A stretch of DNA of 64,000 bases from Klebsiella pneumoniae (GTDB taxonomy: Bacteria; Desulfobacterota; Binatia; UBA12015). Positions 43,701 through 52,160 of this stretch are shown here, piece by piece. Numbering within the stretch: position 1 is the first letter of the stretch; every line of letters starts with the position of its first letter. Where the stretch lies: contig CAMBZJ010000006.1 of NCBI GenBank assembly GCA_945872365.1, forward strand, positions 62,001-126,000. Reading direction: 5' to 3'. A program made the position numbers and the translations under genes. The notes under the pieces were generated by a model. The model made no database searches. It worked only from the letters and a program-made list of their open reading frames with translations, and was not told the DNA's origin.

Positions 43701-45620
43701 TCAGATCTCCTCCAGTTCCGCCGTGAGCTGCTGGCGGTGGAACAGGTCCGCGTAGAGCCCGTGCGCGCGCAGCAGGCTCGCGTGATCGCCCCGCTCGACG
43801 ATCCGTCCCTCGTCGAGAACCACGATGAGGTCCGCGTCCTGCACGGTGGAGAGCCGGTGCGCGACCAGCAGGCAGGTGCGACCGCGGCGGCGCTCCTCGA
43901 GCGCGGCCAGGATCCGCGCCTCGGTGCGCGTATCGACGCTCGAGAGGGAGTCGTCGAGCACGAGAATCGGTGCATCGTCGACCAGGAGGGCGCGCGCCAG
44001 AGTCACGCGCTGCTTCTGGCCACCCGAGAGCGTGATCCCGCGCTCGCCGACCATCGTCTCGTAGCCGCGCGAGAAGTCCTCGATGTCGCCCGCGACCGCG
44101 GCCCGTTCCGCGGCGCGCCGCAGGTCCTCGAAACCCGCCTCGCCCTTGGCGAGGAGTTCCGGCCGGGCAAAGGCGAGGTTCTCGCGCAGCGAGGTCGAGA
44201 AGAGGAAGGGATCCTGCGGGACGAAGGCGATCGAGCGGCGCAACTCGGCGAGCGGGAACCGGCGAAGGTCCTCGCCGTCGATGCGGATCACGCCCGCCGT
44301 GGGATCGAAGAGCCTTGGGAGGAGCCGCAGCAGCGTCGACTTGCCCGCACCCGCCCGGCCGACCAGGGCCACCGTCGCACCGGCGGGCACCCGCAGGTCG
44401 ACTTCGCGCAGGGCCGGACGGCGCCCGCCGGGATACGCGAAGGAGACGCCCGCGAATTCGATCGCGCCGCGCAAGGTACGCGGCCGCACCGGCGACGGCG
44501 GCGACACGGCGAGCGCACCGCCGCCGTTGCCGTTGCCGTTGCCGTCGCCGTTGCCAGCGGTGGCGCGGATCGCCGGGGTGTTCGCATGGGCCGAGGGCGC
44601 CACCGCCGCGACCTCAGCGGCCGGATCGGCGTCCACCGGGTCAGCGATCTCGGGCGACGTGTCGAGGATCTCGTCGAGCCGTCGCAGCGAGGCCCGGCCG
44701 CGCTGGACGATCGAGAGCATCCAGCCGAGCGCCATCGTCGGCCAGGCAAGGAGGTGCAGGTAGCCGATGAACGCGACCAGGTCGCCGATGCCGAGACGGC
44801 CGGCCGCCACGCGCGAGCCCCCGAGCCAGAGCACGACAAGGGTGCCGAGGGCGCTGACCGAGCGGAACACCGGGGCGAGTACCCCCCGCACCCGCCCGAG
44901 TTCCAGGCTCGACTTGCGGAACGAGGTGTTGAGCGCGGAAAACCGCTCGATCGACCGGTCTTCGAGCGCATACGCCTTGACCACCGCGATGCCGCTCGTG
45001 TTCTCCTGGATCGCGTTGCTCATCTCCGCGAGCCCCTCCTGCACGTGGAGGGTGCCCTCCATCAGGCGGCGGCTGTAGTGCTTCACGACGAGCAGCATGA
45101 ACGGGTACGGCAGCAGTGCTGCGACCGTGAGCAGGGGGTCGATCGAGGCCATGATCGAGACCGCCCAGAGGTAGTAGATGGGCGTGTTGAGCAGGTTCAG
45201 GATCCCCGGGCCGAGCATCATGCGCACCGCCCCGATATCGTTCACGAGGCGCGACATCAGGTCCCCCGTCGGGTGGGCGAGGTAGTACGACGTCGGGAGT
45301 CGCTCCAGATGCGCGAAGACGTCGTTGCGCAGGTCGTACTCGACGTCGCGGCCGACGTTGAAGATCGTGAAGCGCGAGATACTGCGCGCGATCGCCTGGA
45401 CGATCGCGATGCCGATCACGCCGAGCGCGTACCAGGCGACGGCGTGACCGCTCTCGTGCGGCCTCGACGGGTCGATCGAATCGACGGCGGCCTTGAGGAG
45501 CCGTGGAATCGCCATCGCGAGCGAGGCCGTGACGATCAGGCAGAGAACGCCGACGGCCGACCGGCGGCGGTAGCGCGCGAGATATCCGAGAAGCCGACGC
45601 ACGACTCCTTCGTAGCGCAC
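43701..45620 (-). CDS. ABC exporter half-transporter with degenerate ATPase site
   Basis: A 639-residue fused exporter. Transmembrane region about 15-310, Walker A GRAGAGKST, signature TLSGGQKQ, Walker B ILVLDDSLSSVD, where the catalytic Glu is Asp. Heterodimeric exporters such as BmrCD or TM287/288 pair one such site with a normal partner, exactly as here. Between the domains is a low-complexity linker (GNGDGNGNGNGGG) encoded by CCGTTG-like repeats at about 44524-44555. GTG 45620 is chosen; GTG 45602 is an alternative. Substrate unknown; the nearby glycolipid genes make a lipid-linked substrate possible. Confidence 0.9.
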   Translation of the reverse strand: MRYEGVVRRLLGYLARYRRRSAVGVLCLIVTASLAMAIPRLLKAAVDSIDPSRPHESGHAVAWYALGVIGIAIVQAIARSISRFTIFNVGRDVEYDLRNDVFAHLERLPTSYYLAHPTGDLMSRLVNDIGAVRMMLGPGILNLLNTPIYYLWAVSIMASIDPLLTVAALLPYPFMLLVVKHYSRRLMEGTLHVQEGLAEMSNAIQENTSGIAVVKAYALEDRSIERFSALNTSFRKSSLELGRVRGVLAPVFRSVSALGTLVVLWLGGSRVAAGRLGIGDLVAFIGYLHLLAWPTMALGWMLSIVQRGRASLRRLDEILDTSPEIADPVDADPAAEVAAVAPSAHANTPAIRATAGNGDGNGNGNGGGALAVSPPSPVRPRTLRGAIEFAGVSFAYPGGRRPALREVDLRVPAGATVALVGRAGAGKSTLLRLLPRLFDPTAGVIRIDGEDLRRFPLAELRRSIAFVPQDPFLFSTSLRENLAFARPELLAKGEAGFEDLRRAAERAAVAGDIEDFSRGYETMVGERGITLSGGQKQRVTLARALLVDDAPILVLDDSLSSVDTRTEARILAALEERRRGRTCLLVAHRLSTVQDADLIVVLDEGRIVERGDHASLLRAHGLYADLFHRQQLTAELEEI

Positions 45621-45715
45621 GGCGGGGCACCGCCAAACGCACCCGCTCCGCCCGCATGCACCCGCCCCGGCCGACGCCGCGCGCCGGGCGCGCCCCCATC
45701 GGGCCGGGTACGGCC

Positions 45716-46951
45716 TCAGGCGGTGCGCAGCAGCGGACCGAGTCGCGCGACTTCCTCGTAGACGCGCAAGGTCGCCCGGGCCGCGCCGGGCTCGTCCGCG
45801 AGCGCGGCGCGGCGACGTCCGCGCTCGCGCAGTTCGCCGGCCAGCGCCGGATTCCCGAGCAGCTCGAGGATCGCGTCGGCGAGATCCGCCGGGGAATCGA
45901 CCGGCACCAGGCAAGCGGCGTCTCCGGCCACCTCCACGATGGCGGGGGCCGCGGTCGAGACGACCGGCACCCCGCTCGCGAACGCCTCGACGACCGGCAG
46001 GCCGAAGCCCTCGTGGCGCGTCGCGAGCACGACGGCCGCAGCCCCGCGGAACAGCGCCGGCATCTCGCCCGCCGCGAGCACGCCGAGCAACAGGATCCGG
46101 TCGCGCGACGGCGCGGACGCGATCGCGCGGAGAGCCGACGCCCCGCCCGGACCAGAAGCGACCGGCCCCGACAGGACGAGCGCTATCTCCCGGTCGAAGG
46201 CCGCCACCCGGTCGAAGGCCGCCACCAGATCGGGCAGCCGCTTGCGCTCGTCGGAGCCGCCGGGATGGAGCAGGTAGCGCGCGGGGACGCGCAGGCGTCG
46301 AAGCAATTCGCGGTCCCCGGGCCTCTCACCCGGTTGGAAGCGCGGGCTGGCCGCCTCCGGCACGACGGCGATGCGCGCGCGCGGCACGCCGAGCGTCGCC
46401 GCGAGTTCACCCGCAGTGACCTGCGACGGGACGATGATCCGCGCCGCGCGACCGATCGCACGCCTTTCGATCGCCCGGGCGATGGCGAAGCGCGCGGCGG
46501 CGGCGGGACCCGGCGCCTCCGGCCGCGCCCCGGGGCGATGCAGCTGAACATCGTGCACGGTCACGATCGAAGGCACCCGCACGCCCGGCGGGGCATCGGT
46601 CTGCGCGGCGAAGTGCACCGCGGCCGGCGACCGTCGGGCGATCCAGGCGGCGAGCACCAGCTGCTGGCGCACCTGGCTTGCCAGGCGCCCCCGACCCGTG
46701 GGCCAGGCAGGTGCCGCGAGCAGGCCGTCGGGGGTCGGCGACCCGGCGAGCCGGGCCCCGGCCTCGACGAAGAGCCGGACGCGGCCGGGTGCAGCCTCCC
46801 CGGGCAGCGCACCCGCAAGCCCCGCGACGTAGGTGCCGATTCCGCGACCGGCGTGCTCCTTGAAATCCGCCTGCAACCCGCGCGCGTCGAACCAGACGGA
46901 CTGCGCAGCGGGCCGCTCCGCGGCAGGGTTCGGGTCGCGCGCGGATGCCAT
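45716..46951 (-). CDS. GT4 family glycosyltransferase
   Basis: A 411-residue GT-B glycosyltransferase. N-terminal domain with FDARGLQADF and GRGIGTYV; the C-terminal domain starts LLHPGGSDERKR and carries the EGFGLPVVEAFASGVPVV nucleotide-sugar motif with the two Glu-type residues, then ELLGNPAL. ATG 46951 has AGGAAGG upstream. It is mannosyl/glucosyl-transferase-like, probably for surface polysaccharide. An exact 18-base tandem duplication inside the gene doubles VAAFDR. It is divergent from the methyltransferase gene. Confidence 0.88.
   Translation of the reverse strand: MASARDPNPAAERPAAQSVWFDARGLQADFKEHAGRGIGTYVAGLAGALPGEAAPGRVRLFVEAGARLAGSPTPDGLLAAPAWPTGRGRLASQVRQQLVLAAWIARRSPAAVHFAAQTDAPPGVRVPSIVTVHDVQLHRPGARPEAPGPAAAARFAIARAIERRAIGRAARIIVPSQVTAGELAATLGVPRARIAVVPEAASPRFQPGERPGDRELLRRLRVPARYLLHPGGSDERKRLPDLVAAFDRVAAFDREIALVLSGPVASGPGGASALRAIASAPSRDRILLLGVLAAGEMPALFRGAAAVVLATRHEGFGLPVVEAFASGVPVVSTAAPAIVEVAGDAACLVPVDSPADLADAILELLGNPALAGELRERGRRRAALADEPGAARATLRVYEEVARLGPLLRTA
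46191..46226. repeat. exact 18-bp tandem duplication within the GT4 gene
   Basis: CGGTCGAAGGCCGCCACC occurs twice back to back (46191-46208 and 46209-46226). It keeps frame and gives VAAFDRVAAFDR in the protein, at the helix after KRLPDL. Probably a recent slippage event. Confidence 0.9.
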
Positions 46952-47119
46952 CGATCGGCGCCTTCCTACCTCGCCCCCTCGCGACCCGCCAAGCCCGGGC
47001 GCGCGCGGGCGGCAGCGACCCCGCCCGGTTCGGTCCCGGCCGGCCTGTGCTACACCCGTCGTGCCTTGGAAACTGCATCGGAGATCCATCGCCGCGAGGC
47101 CGCGCACGCCGCATCGGGC

Positions 47120-47968
47120 ATGCAGCGCGGTTGCCTCGTCTGCGGCGGCAGAGCTTCGCGCCCGCTCTTCGAGAAGGGTGGCAAGCGCTTCCTGCGGTGC
47201 CCGGCCTGCGGCTTCGTCCGGCTCGAACCGCTGCCGACGGTCGAGGAACTCGCAGCCCACTACGCCTGGACCTATGCCGAGGGGCCCTACGCGGTGTTCG
47301 CCGCCGCCGACGCGATCCGCTCGTTCATCGCCCGCGACCGCCTCGCCTCTCTGGGTGGTGCCCTTCCCGTTGGTCCGTGGCTCGACGTCGGCGCCTCGAC
47401 CGGAGCGTTCGTACGCGCAGCGCGCGAGGCGGGCCACGACGCGCGCGGCATCGAACTCTCCGAAGCCGCGGTACGCACCGCGCGCGCCGCCGGGCTCCCG
47501 GTCGAGCAGGCGCGCCTCGAGGAGTGGGAGCCCCCCGAGCCGCTCGCCGCGGTGACCGCGTTCGACACGATCGAGCACCTGCTCGACCCGACGACGCTTC
47601 CCGAGCGGGCGCACCGCTGGCTGCGACCCGGCGGCATGCTCGCGCTCACCCTGCCCGACATCGGCAGCCCGATCGCGCGCGTGCTCGGCAAGCACTGGTT
47701 CTTCTATGCGCCGCACGACCACTTCCACTACTTCGACCGCTCGACGATCGCGCGCTTTCTCGAAGCCCGCGGCTTCCGGGTGGAGCGCATCGCCACCGCC
47801 GCGAAGCCGCTCACGCCGGACTACGTCGCAGGCCAGGTCGAGGTCTTCTACCCGGCACTCGCCGCCGGGGCCGGCCTGCTCCGCCGTCTCCCGCGTTGCC
47901 TGCGCGAACGGACGATCCACGTCCCGGTCGGCGAGATGCTCGTGCTCGCGCGACGGAGCGACGCATGA
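47120..47968 (+). CDS. class I SAM methyltransferase with zinc ribbon
   Basis: A 282-residue protein. CLVCGG and CPACGF near the N-terminus form a zinc ribbon, followed by a SAM-binding core with WLDVGASTGAFVRAA and the motif II region VTAFDTIEHL. The end, HDHFHYFDRSTIARFLE, is typical of 'class I SAM-dependent methyltransferase' proteins in polysaccharide clusters. ATG 47120 starts just before the ribbon; TTG 47066 is a longer option with a possible -10 box upstream. Its stop overlaps the acyltransferase gene (ATGA). The target is probably a sugar or lipid-linked sugar. Confidence 0.85.
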   Translation: MQRGCLVCGGRASRPLFEKGGKRFLRCPACGFVRLEPLPTVEELAAHYAWTYAEGPYAVFAAADAIRSFIARDRLASLGGALPVGPWLDVGASTGAFVRAAREAGHDARGIELSEAAVRTARAAGLPVEQARLEEWEPPEPLAAVTAFDTIEHLLDPTTLPERAHRWLRPGGMLALTLPDIGSPIARVLGKHWFFYAPHDHFHYFDRSTIARFLEARGFRVERIATAAKPLTPDYVAGQVEVFYPALAAGAGLLRRLPRCLRERTIHVPVGEMLVLARRSDA

Positions 47969-48648
47969 GCGAGTCCGGAGGCCCGGCCCCCGGCAGTCCA
48001 CCGGCGGTCCGGGGCCGGGACGGCGGCGATCGCGGCTTCCGCGCGCTGGTTCGCAATTTCCTGCGCACGCTCACCCCCCGCAAGGCGGCGACGGTGTGGG
48101 CCGAGGACTTCGTCGGCATGCTGGTCCGGCCGATCCCCGGCTTCCTCGGCTTCGGCCTGCGCTTCCTGCTGTACCGCGGCCTGTTCGCGCGCCTCGGCGG
48201 CTTCCCCTTCATCTACAAAGGCGTGTACTTCGAGCACTGCTACGGCATCGACGCCGGGTCGAACCTCCACGTGAGCGCCGGTGCGGTCCTCTATGGACGG
48301 GGCGGGCTCACGATCGGCAACGACGTCATGATCGGTCACTACGCGACGATCTACACCTCGCAACACCGCTGGGACCTCGGCCCGGAGATCCCGATGATCC
48401 GACAGGGCCACAAGCCCGAGCCGGTCGTGATCGGCGACGACGTCTGGATCGGCGCGCACGCGGTCGTGCTGCCGGGCGTGCGGATCGCGAGCGGCACGGT
48501 CGTCGGCGCCGGATCGGTCGTGAACCGCGACACGGCACCCTACACGATCGTCGCCGGGACGCCGGCGCGGGTCGTCGGCGAGCGGCCGCGCCCGGCGATC
48601 GACACGGGCCCCCTCCCCGTCGCGCTCTTCGACGAGGAGGTGTCGTGA
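47965..48648 (+). CDS. left-handed beta-helix acyltransferase
   Basis: A 227-residue hexapeptide-repeat acyltransferase. The repeats begin at LHVSAGAVLYGRGGLTIGND and run to WIGAHAVVLPGVRIASGTVVGAG, with the catalytic His in SQHRW. The C-terminal DTAPYTIVAGTPARVVGER is the usual closing segment. The first 45 residues are variable and include TPRKAATVWAEDFV. It is probably an O-acetyltransferase for a glycan. Its start and stop are coupled with the methyltransferase and GT2 genes. Confidence 0.88.
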   Translation: MSESGGPAPGSPPAVRGRDGGDRGFRALVRNFLRTLTPRKAATVWAEDFVGMLVRPIPGFLGFGLRFLLYRGLFARLGGFPFIYKGVYFEHCYGIDAGSNLHVSAGAVLYGRGGLTIGNDVMIGHYATIYTSQHRWDLGPEIPMIRQGHKPEPVVIGDDVWIGAHAVVLPGVRIASGTVVGAGSVVNRDTAPYTIVAGTPARVVGERPRPAIDTGPLPVALFDEEVS

Positions 48649-49346
48649 GGATCCTCGTCGTCACCCCGACCTACAACGAACGCGAGAACCTCGAGCCGCT
48701 CTGCGCCGCCGTGCTCTCCTCCCCCGTGGGCGCGGACTTCCTGGTGGTGGACGACGCCTCCCCCGACGGCACCGGGCGGATCGCGGACGCGATCGCGGCG
48801 CGCGAGCCCCGCTTCCGGGTGCTGCACCGGGCGGGCAAGCTCGGGCTCGGAACCGCCTACGTCGAAGCCTTCGAGCAGGCTCTCGAAGGCGGCTACGACG
48901 CGGTCATCACGATGGACGGGGACTGGTCGCACGACCCGAAGTACCTGCCCGACCTGGTCGATGCGACGTCGCGAGCGGAGCTCGTCATCGGGTCCCGCTA
49001 CCTCAAAGGCATCAGCGTGGTGAACTGGGACCTGAAGCGGCTCATCCTGTCGCAGTTCGCCAACAACTACGCGCGGGCGATCACCGGACTCTCCTTCCAC
49101 GACTGCACGAGCGGCTTCCAGTGCCTCACGCGCCGTGCACTCGAGGGCGCGCAACTCGGACGGATCCGGAGCAGCGGCTACTCGTTCCTGATCGAACTCA
49201 AGTACCGCGTCGTCCACGCCGGGCTGCGCGGCGAGGAGGTGCCGATCGTGTTCACCGACCGGCGCCTCGGCAGCTCGAAGATCTCGAAGACCGAGGTTCT
49301 GCGGTCGATGGTGACACCGTGGCGGCTGCGCTTCGGCCGCTCCTGA
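48645..49346 (+). CDS. polyprenol-phosphate mannosyltransferase-like GT2
   Basis: A 233-residue soluble GT-A enzyme. VVTPTYNERENL, VVDDASPDGTG and MDGDWSHDPKYLP (DxD region) are the dolichol-phosphate mannose synthase pattern; no C-terminal transmembrane pair is present. It should load a sugar onto a polyprenyl phosphate for use by GT39-type transferases, two of which lie at 52.1 and 62.4 kb. GTG overlaps the acyltransferase stop (GTGA). Confidence 0.9.
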   Translation: MRILVVTPTYNERENLEPLCAAVLSSPVGADFLVVDDASPDGTGRIADAIAAREPRFRVLHRAGKLGLGTAYVEAFEQALEGGYDAVITMDGDWSHDPKYLPDLVDATSRAELVIGSRYLKGISVVNWDLKRLILSQFANNYARAITGLSFHDCTSGFQCLTRRALEGAQLGRIRSSGYSFLIELKYRVVHAGLRGEEVPIVFTDRRLGSSKISKTEVLRSMVTPWRLRFGRS

Positions 49347-49365
49347 CCGGCCCCGCGGACGCGCC

Positions 49366-50541
49366 GTGATCTCCTGGACGTTCGCCCTCGGCACGCTCGC
49401 CCTGGCGCTGGCGACGACGGTCCTCCCCGCGGCCGCGCGTCCGGCCGCCGTCGCGGCGCTCTCGCTCGCCGGACTCGGGCTCCTCTGGCCGGTGCCGATC
49501 ATGGCGCTGCTCGCCGCCTCGGTCGCCACCTGGGGCCTCGGGCGCGTCCTCCCGCGCCTCCCGGAGAAGGCCCGCGAGACCGCGGCATGGGGTGCCATCG
49601 CGGTCATCGTCGCAGCACTCGCGCTGCTGCGCTCGGGGCCCGGATCCCGCGAGAGCCTCGTGCCGACGACCGCCTGGATCGGGCTCTCGTACTTCGCGCT
49701 CAAATTCGCCCAACACCTGCTCGACGCCGCCGCGGGGCGCGCCGCCGCCGTGGACCTGCCGTCCTTTCTGGCCACCATCCTGTTCCTGCCGACCTATGCG
49801 GCCGGGCCGATCGAGCGCACCGGCGAGTTCACCGCCAAGCTCGCGGGTGCGCCCTTGCCCTGGCCCGAACGGGTGCTCGGCATCGAGCGGGTGCTCGTCG
49901 GACTCGGCAAGAAACTGCTCGTCGGCGATCGGCTGCTGGCGTTCGCGGAGCCGATCTTCGCCGATCCGGCCGCCGCATCGCGCACCTCGCTCTGGCTCGC
50001 GATGTACGCCTTCGCGATCGCGCTCTACCTCGACTTCGCCGGCTACTCCGACATCGCGATCGGTGCGGGCCGCATCGCCGGGCTCGGAATCCGCGAGAAC
50101 TTCGACTCGCCTTACCTGCAACCGAACCTGACCCAGCTCTGGCAGCACTGGCACATGAGCCTCACGAGCTGGCTGCGCGACTACGTCTTCGTGCCGGTCG
50201 CGCGGCGGACGCTGAAGGCGACCCGGCGGCCGTTGCTGAGCCAGGGCGTCGCGCAGACCGTGACCATGGTCGCCTGCGGCCTGTGGCACGGCTTCGCCTG
50301 GAACTTCGTCGCCTGGGGATTGTGGCATGCGGCCCTGCTCACCGGGCTCGCTGCCTGGCGCACACGCTCGGGACCGGCCCGCCCGGCGAGCCCGGCGGCG
50401 GCCCGGCGCGACCGGATCCTCGGCGCGCTCGCGTCCTTCCACGCCTTCGCGTTCGGGCTCCTGCTCTTCGGCTGCTCGGTGCGCGGCGCGCTGCGCTTCG
50501 GCCTGCGCATGTTCGGCCTCGATGCGCCGTTCGCCCCCTGA
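49366..50541 (+). CDS. MBOAT family O-acyltransferase
   Basis: A 391-residue membrane-bound O-acyltransferase with about ten hydrophobic helices. FLPTYAAGPIERTGEF, DFAGYSDIAIGAGRIAG, WQHWHMSLTSWLRDYVF and the catalytic-His segment CGLWHGFAWNF are the AlgI/DltB-like signature. It would move an acyl group across or at the membrane onto a glycan or lipid. GTG 49366 follows GT2 after 19 bases. It is convergent with a small membrane-protein gene; nearby hot-dog and ACP genes could supply its donor. Confidence 0.92.
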   Translation: MISWTFALGTLALALATTVLPAAARPAAVAALSLAGLGLLWPVPIMALLAASVATWGLGRVLPRLPEKARETAAWGAIAVIVAALALLRSGPGSRESLVPTTAWIGLSYFALKFAQHLLDAAAGRAAAVDLPSFLATILFLPTYAAGPIERTGEFTAKLAGAPLPWPERVLGIERVLVGLGKKLLVGDRLLAFAEPIFADPAAASRTSLWLAMYAFAIALYLDFAGYSDIAIGAGRIAGLGIRENFDSPYLQPNLTQLWQHWHMSLTSWLRDYVFVPVARRTLKATRRPLLSQGVAQTVTMVACGLWHGFAWNFVAWGLWHAALLTGLAAWRTRSGPARPASPAAARRDRILGALASFHAFAFGLLLFGCSVRGALRFGLRMFGLDAPFAP

Positions 50542-50570
50542 GGCCGCAGCGGCGCGGCCTGCGCGCGCGC

Positions 50571-50590
50571 CGCGCGAGGCGCCTCGCGCG
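50571..50590. terminator. perfect 20-bp palindrome between convergent genes
   Basis: CGCGCGAGGC is followed directly by its reverse complement GCCTCGCGCG. It fills the end of the 49-base gap between the MBOAT gene and the convergent small membrane-protein gene and abuts the latter's stop. Possible bidirectional terminator, though without T-runs. Confidence 0.45.
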
Positions 50591-50818
50591 TCAGAAGCCC
50601 TGGTAGATGAAGCCGGCGCCGGCGCGCGCGAGGAGCAGGAGCGCCATGACCAGGGCGGCGTAGGCCGCCCCCAGGCCGAGCGCGCGCAGGAGGGAGGCCG
50701 GGCCGTCGGGCGGCCGGGGTTCCAGCGGTGGCGTCGCCGACGACGACGCCGGGCCGCGCGGCGGAATCGGCCGCGGCGGAATCGCCCGCGGCGCAGCGGG
50801 CCCCGGACCCGCGCTCAA
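50591..50818 (-). CDS. 75-residue membrane protein, DUF5989-like tail
   Basis: A short protein starting TTG 50818, which overlaps the stop of the hot-dog gene as TTGA. The first 45 residues are Pro/Ala rich; one hydrophobic helix (LGAAYAALVMALLLLARAG) precedes the end GAGFIYQGF. Small DUF5989 proteins in biosynthetic clusters have a similar single helix and aromatic FIYxxF end, but the match is short. No catalytic residue is seen, so it may be a scaffold or partner of the MBOAT. Confidence 0.55.
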   Translation of the reverse strand: MSAGPGPAAPRAIPPRPIPPRGPASSSATPPLEPRPPDGPASLLRALGLGAAYAALVMALLLLARAGAGFIYQGF

Positions 50819-51735
50819 TTCGACCTCCTCTGCGGGTCGCGAACCGAACCCTCGAGATGTTTCTCGACGCTGCTCACCGCGATCAATCGCCCGTCGCTCG
50901 CACGGAAGATCCGGTGTTCGAAGAGCAGGTTTCCACCGGCCAGGCGATGCCCCGCCGTCTCGATCTCGAGCCGGTCGTGCGGCTGCGCGTTGCCGTAGTA
51001 GCCGATCCGCCGCCACACCGTCACCCGCCGGTCGATCTCGAAGCGGGAGAAGCGGTCGTCCGCGTGCAGGAGCCGGCGCTCCGCGAAATCGGTGAACACG
51101 ACGAAGTTCGCGAAGTAGAGGAGACCGACGCCGTTCACGTCCCGGTCGGGGTTGATCTCGTAGTCGACGCGGCGCGCCCCCGCCCAGAGCGGCGTCGCGT
51201 CGGCGGGCGGATCGACGAAGCGGCCGGCCTGCCGCGCCAGCTTGACGACACGGTACGAGTCGGGCTCCGCGGGAAGTATCGGGAGACGCTCGATGTCGGC
51301 ATTGGCCGGCGTCGCGATGCGCAGGTCGTCGGCCCCGCCCCCGAGCGCCACCAGCACGTTCGAGAGCCGAAGGAACGGCCCCGACGGAGTGGGGTCCGGA
51401 AGCTCGCCCGCGGGATCGTCCCGAAGATGCAGGTAGTGGTGGCCGTCCATCATGCTGCGCCCGAAGCGGCCGACCTCGCTCACCAGTTCCAGCCGGTCGT
51501 CGGGGCCGAAGGCGGCGAGGCCGGCGGGCGGGAACCCGCCGATCTCGACATAGTAGAAGCTCGCGTAGACCGGGCGGCCGTCGGCGTCGTGCTGGCGGGA
51601 CGCCGGCACGCCGGTCGCCGCCGCGAGCGACGCCCACTGCAGATCGCCGGCGTGCGCCAAGAGTGCAGCCTCGCCGAGCGAGTGGAATCGCGTGTGCGGC
51701 ATGCCGAGCTGCAGCGAGGATCGCGAGCGTCGCAT
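50815..51735 (-). CDS. hot-dog-fold protein of the LnmK / Pnap_2097 type
   Basis: A 306-residue protein. MPHTRFHSLGEAALLAHAGD, ASFYYVEIGGFPPAGLAAFG and LEIETAGHRLAGGNLLFEHRIF resemble double hot-dog proteins of the LnmK group (bifunctional acyltransferase/decarboxylase loading an acyl carrier protein) and the Pnap_2097 family found beside dedicated ACPs. The call is from remembered pattern, moderate. ATG 51735 lies 12 bases after a -10 box; ATG 51702 is a shorter start. It is divergent from the ACP gene and coupled to the small membrane protein. Confidence 0.6.
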   Translation of the reverse strand: MRRSRSSLQLGMPHTRFHSLGEAALLAHAGDLQWASLAAATGVPASRQHDADGRPVYASFYYVEIGGFPPAGLAAFGPDDRLELVSEVGRFGRSMMDGHHYLHLRDDPAGELPDPTPSGPFLRLSNVLVALGGGADDLRIATPANADIERLPILPAEPDSYRVVKLARQAGRFVDPPADATPLWAGARRVDYEINPDRDVNGVGLLYFANFVVFTDFAERRLLHADDRFSRFEIDRRVTVWRRIGYYGNAQPHDRLEIETAGHRLAGGNLLFEHRIFRASDGRLIAVSSVEKHLEGSVRDPQRRSN

Positions 51736-51747
51736 CGAACCGCCCGG

Positions 51748-51776
51748 ACGCTAGTGTCGGGGCTCCGGGGACGCAA
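51748..51776 (-). promoter_or_regulatory. predicted promoter of the hot-dog gene
   Basis: On the minus strand TTGCGT (51776-51771), 17 bases, then TAGCGT (51753-51748), 12 bases before ATG 51735. Opposite it, TAGCCC (51902-51907) lies seven bases before the ACP start, so both divergent genes may be leaderless. Confidence 0.5.
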
Positions 51777-51914
51777 GCGCCCCGGCGATCCGCGCTCGGA
51801 GCCGCGGTGCGCAGGCCCCGCCGGAGGCCGCACGGGTGACGACGGGCCGCAGAGCGCCGCGGCACGCGCCGCGGTGCTCGACACCTCGCTGCGCGCTCTG
51901 CTAGCCCCGGCGGC

Positions 51915-52160
51915 ATGGCCGAAGACCGGGGCGCGATCCTCCTCGACTACATCCGCTCGCAACTGCTCGTGGACCCCGAGCGCGCGCTCGACGCCGAGAC
52001 TCCGCTCATCAGCGAGGGGCTCGTCGACTCGATGGGTCTCGTCATGCTCGCCGCGTTCGTCGAGGAGCGCTTCGGTGCGCGCATCGAGGACGCCGACCTG
52101 CGCGCCGGCTCGCTCGAAACGGTCCGCGACGTCGTCGCACTCATCGAAGCCCGCTGCTGA
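51915..52160 (+). CDS. free-standing acyl carrier protein
   Basis: An 81-residue, acidic, four-helix carrier. The phosphopantetheine Ser39 is in GLVDSMGLVMLAAFVEE. It is not the housekeeping AcpP, which has DSLD and fab neighbours; here it stands between a hot-dog gene and a glycosyltransferase-like gene. ATG 51915 has no Shine-Dalgarno, but a TAGCCC box sits seven bases upstream. The last 20 bases overlap the convergent membrane protein gene. Confidence 0.9.
   Translation: MAEDRGAILLDYIRSQLLVDPERALDAETPLISEGLVDSMGLVMLAAFVEERFGARIEDADLRAGSLETVRDVVALIEARC

Noticed and set aside
44524-44555. CCGTTG repeats as a CRISPR or regulatory array
   Set aside because: They lie inside the ABC gene, keep frame and encode a Gly/Asn linker; the units are six bases with no spacers.
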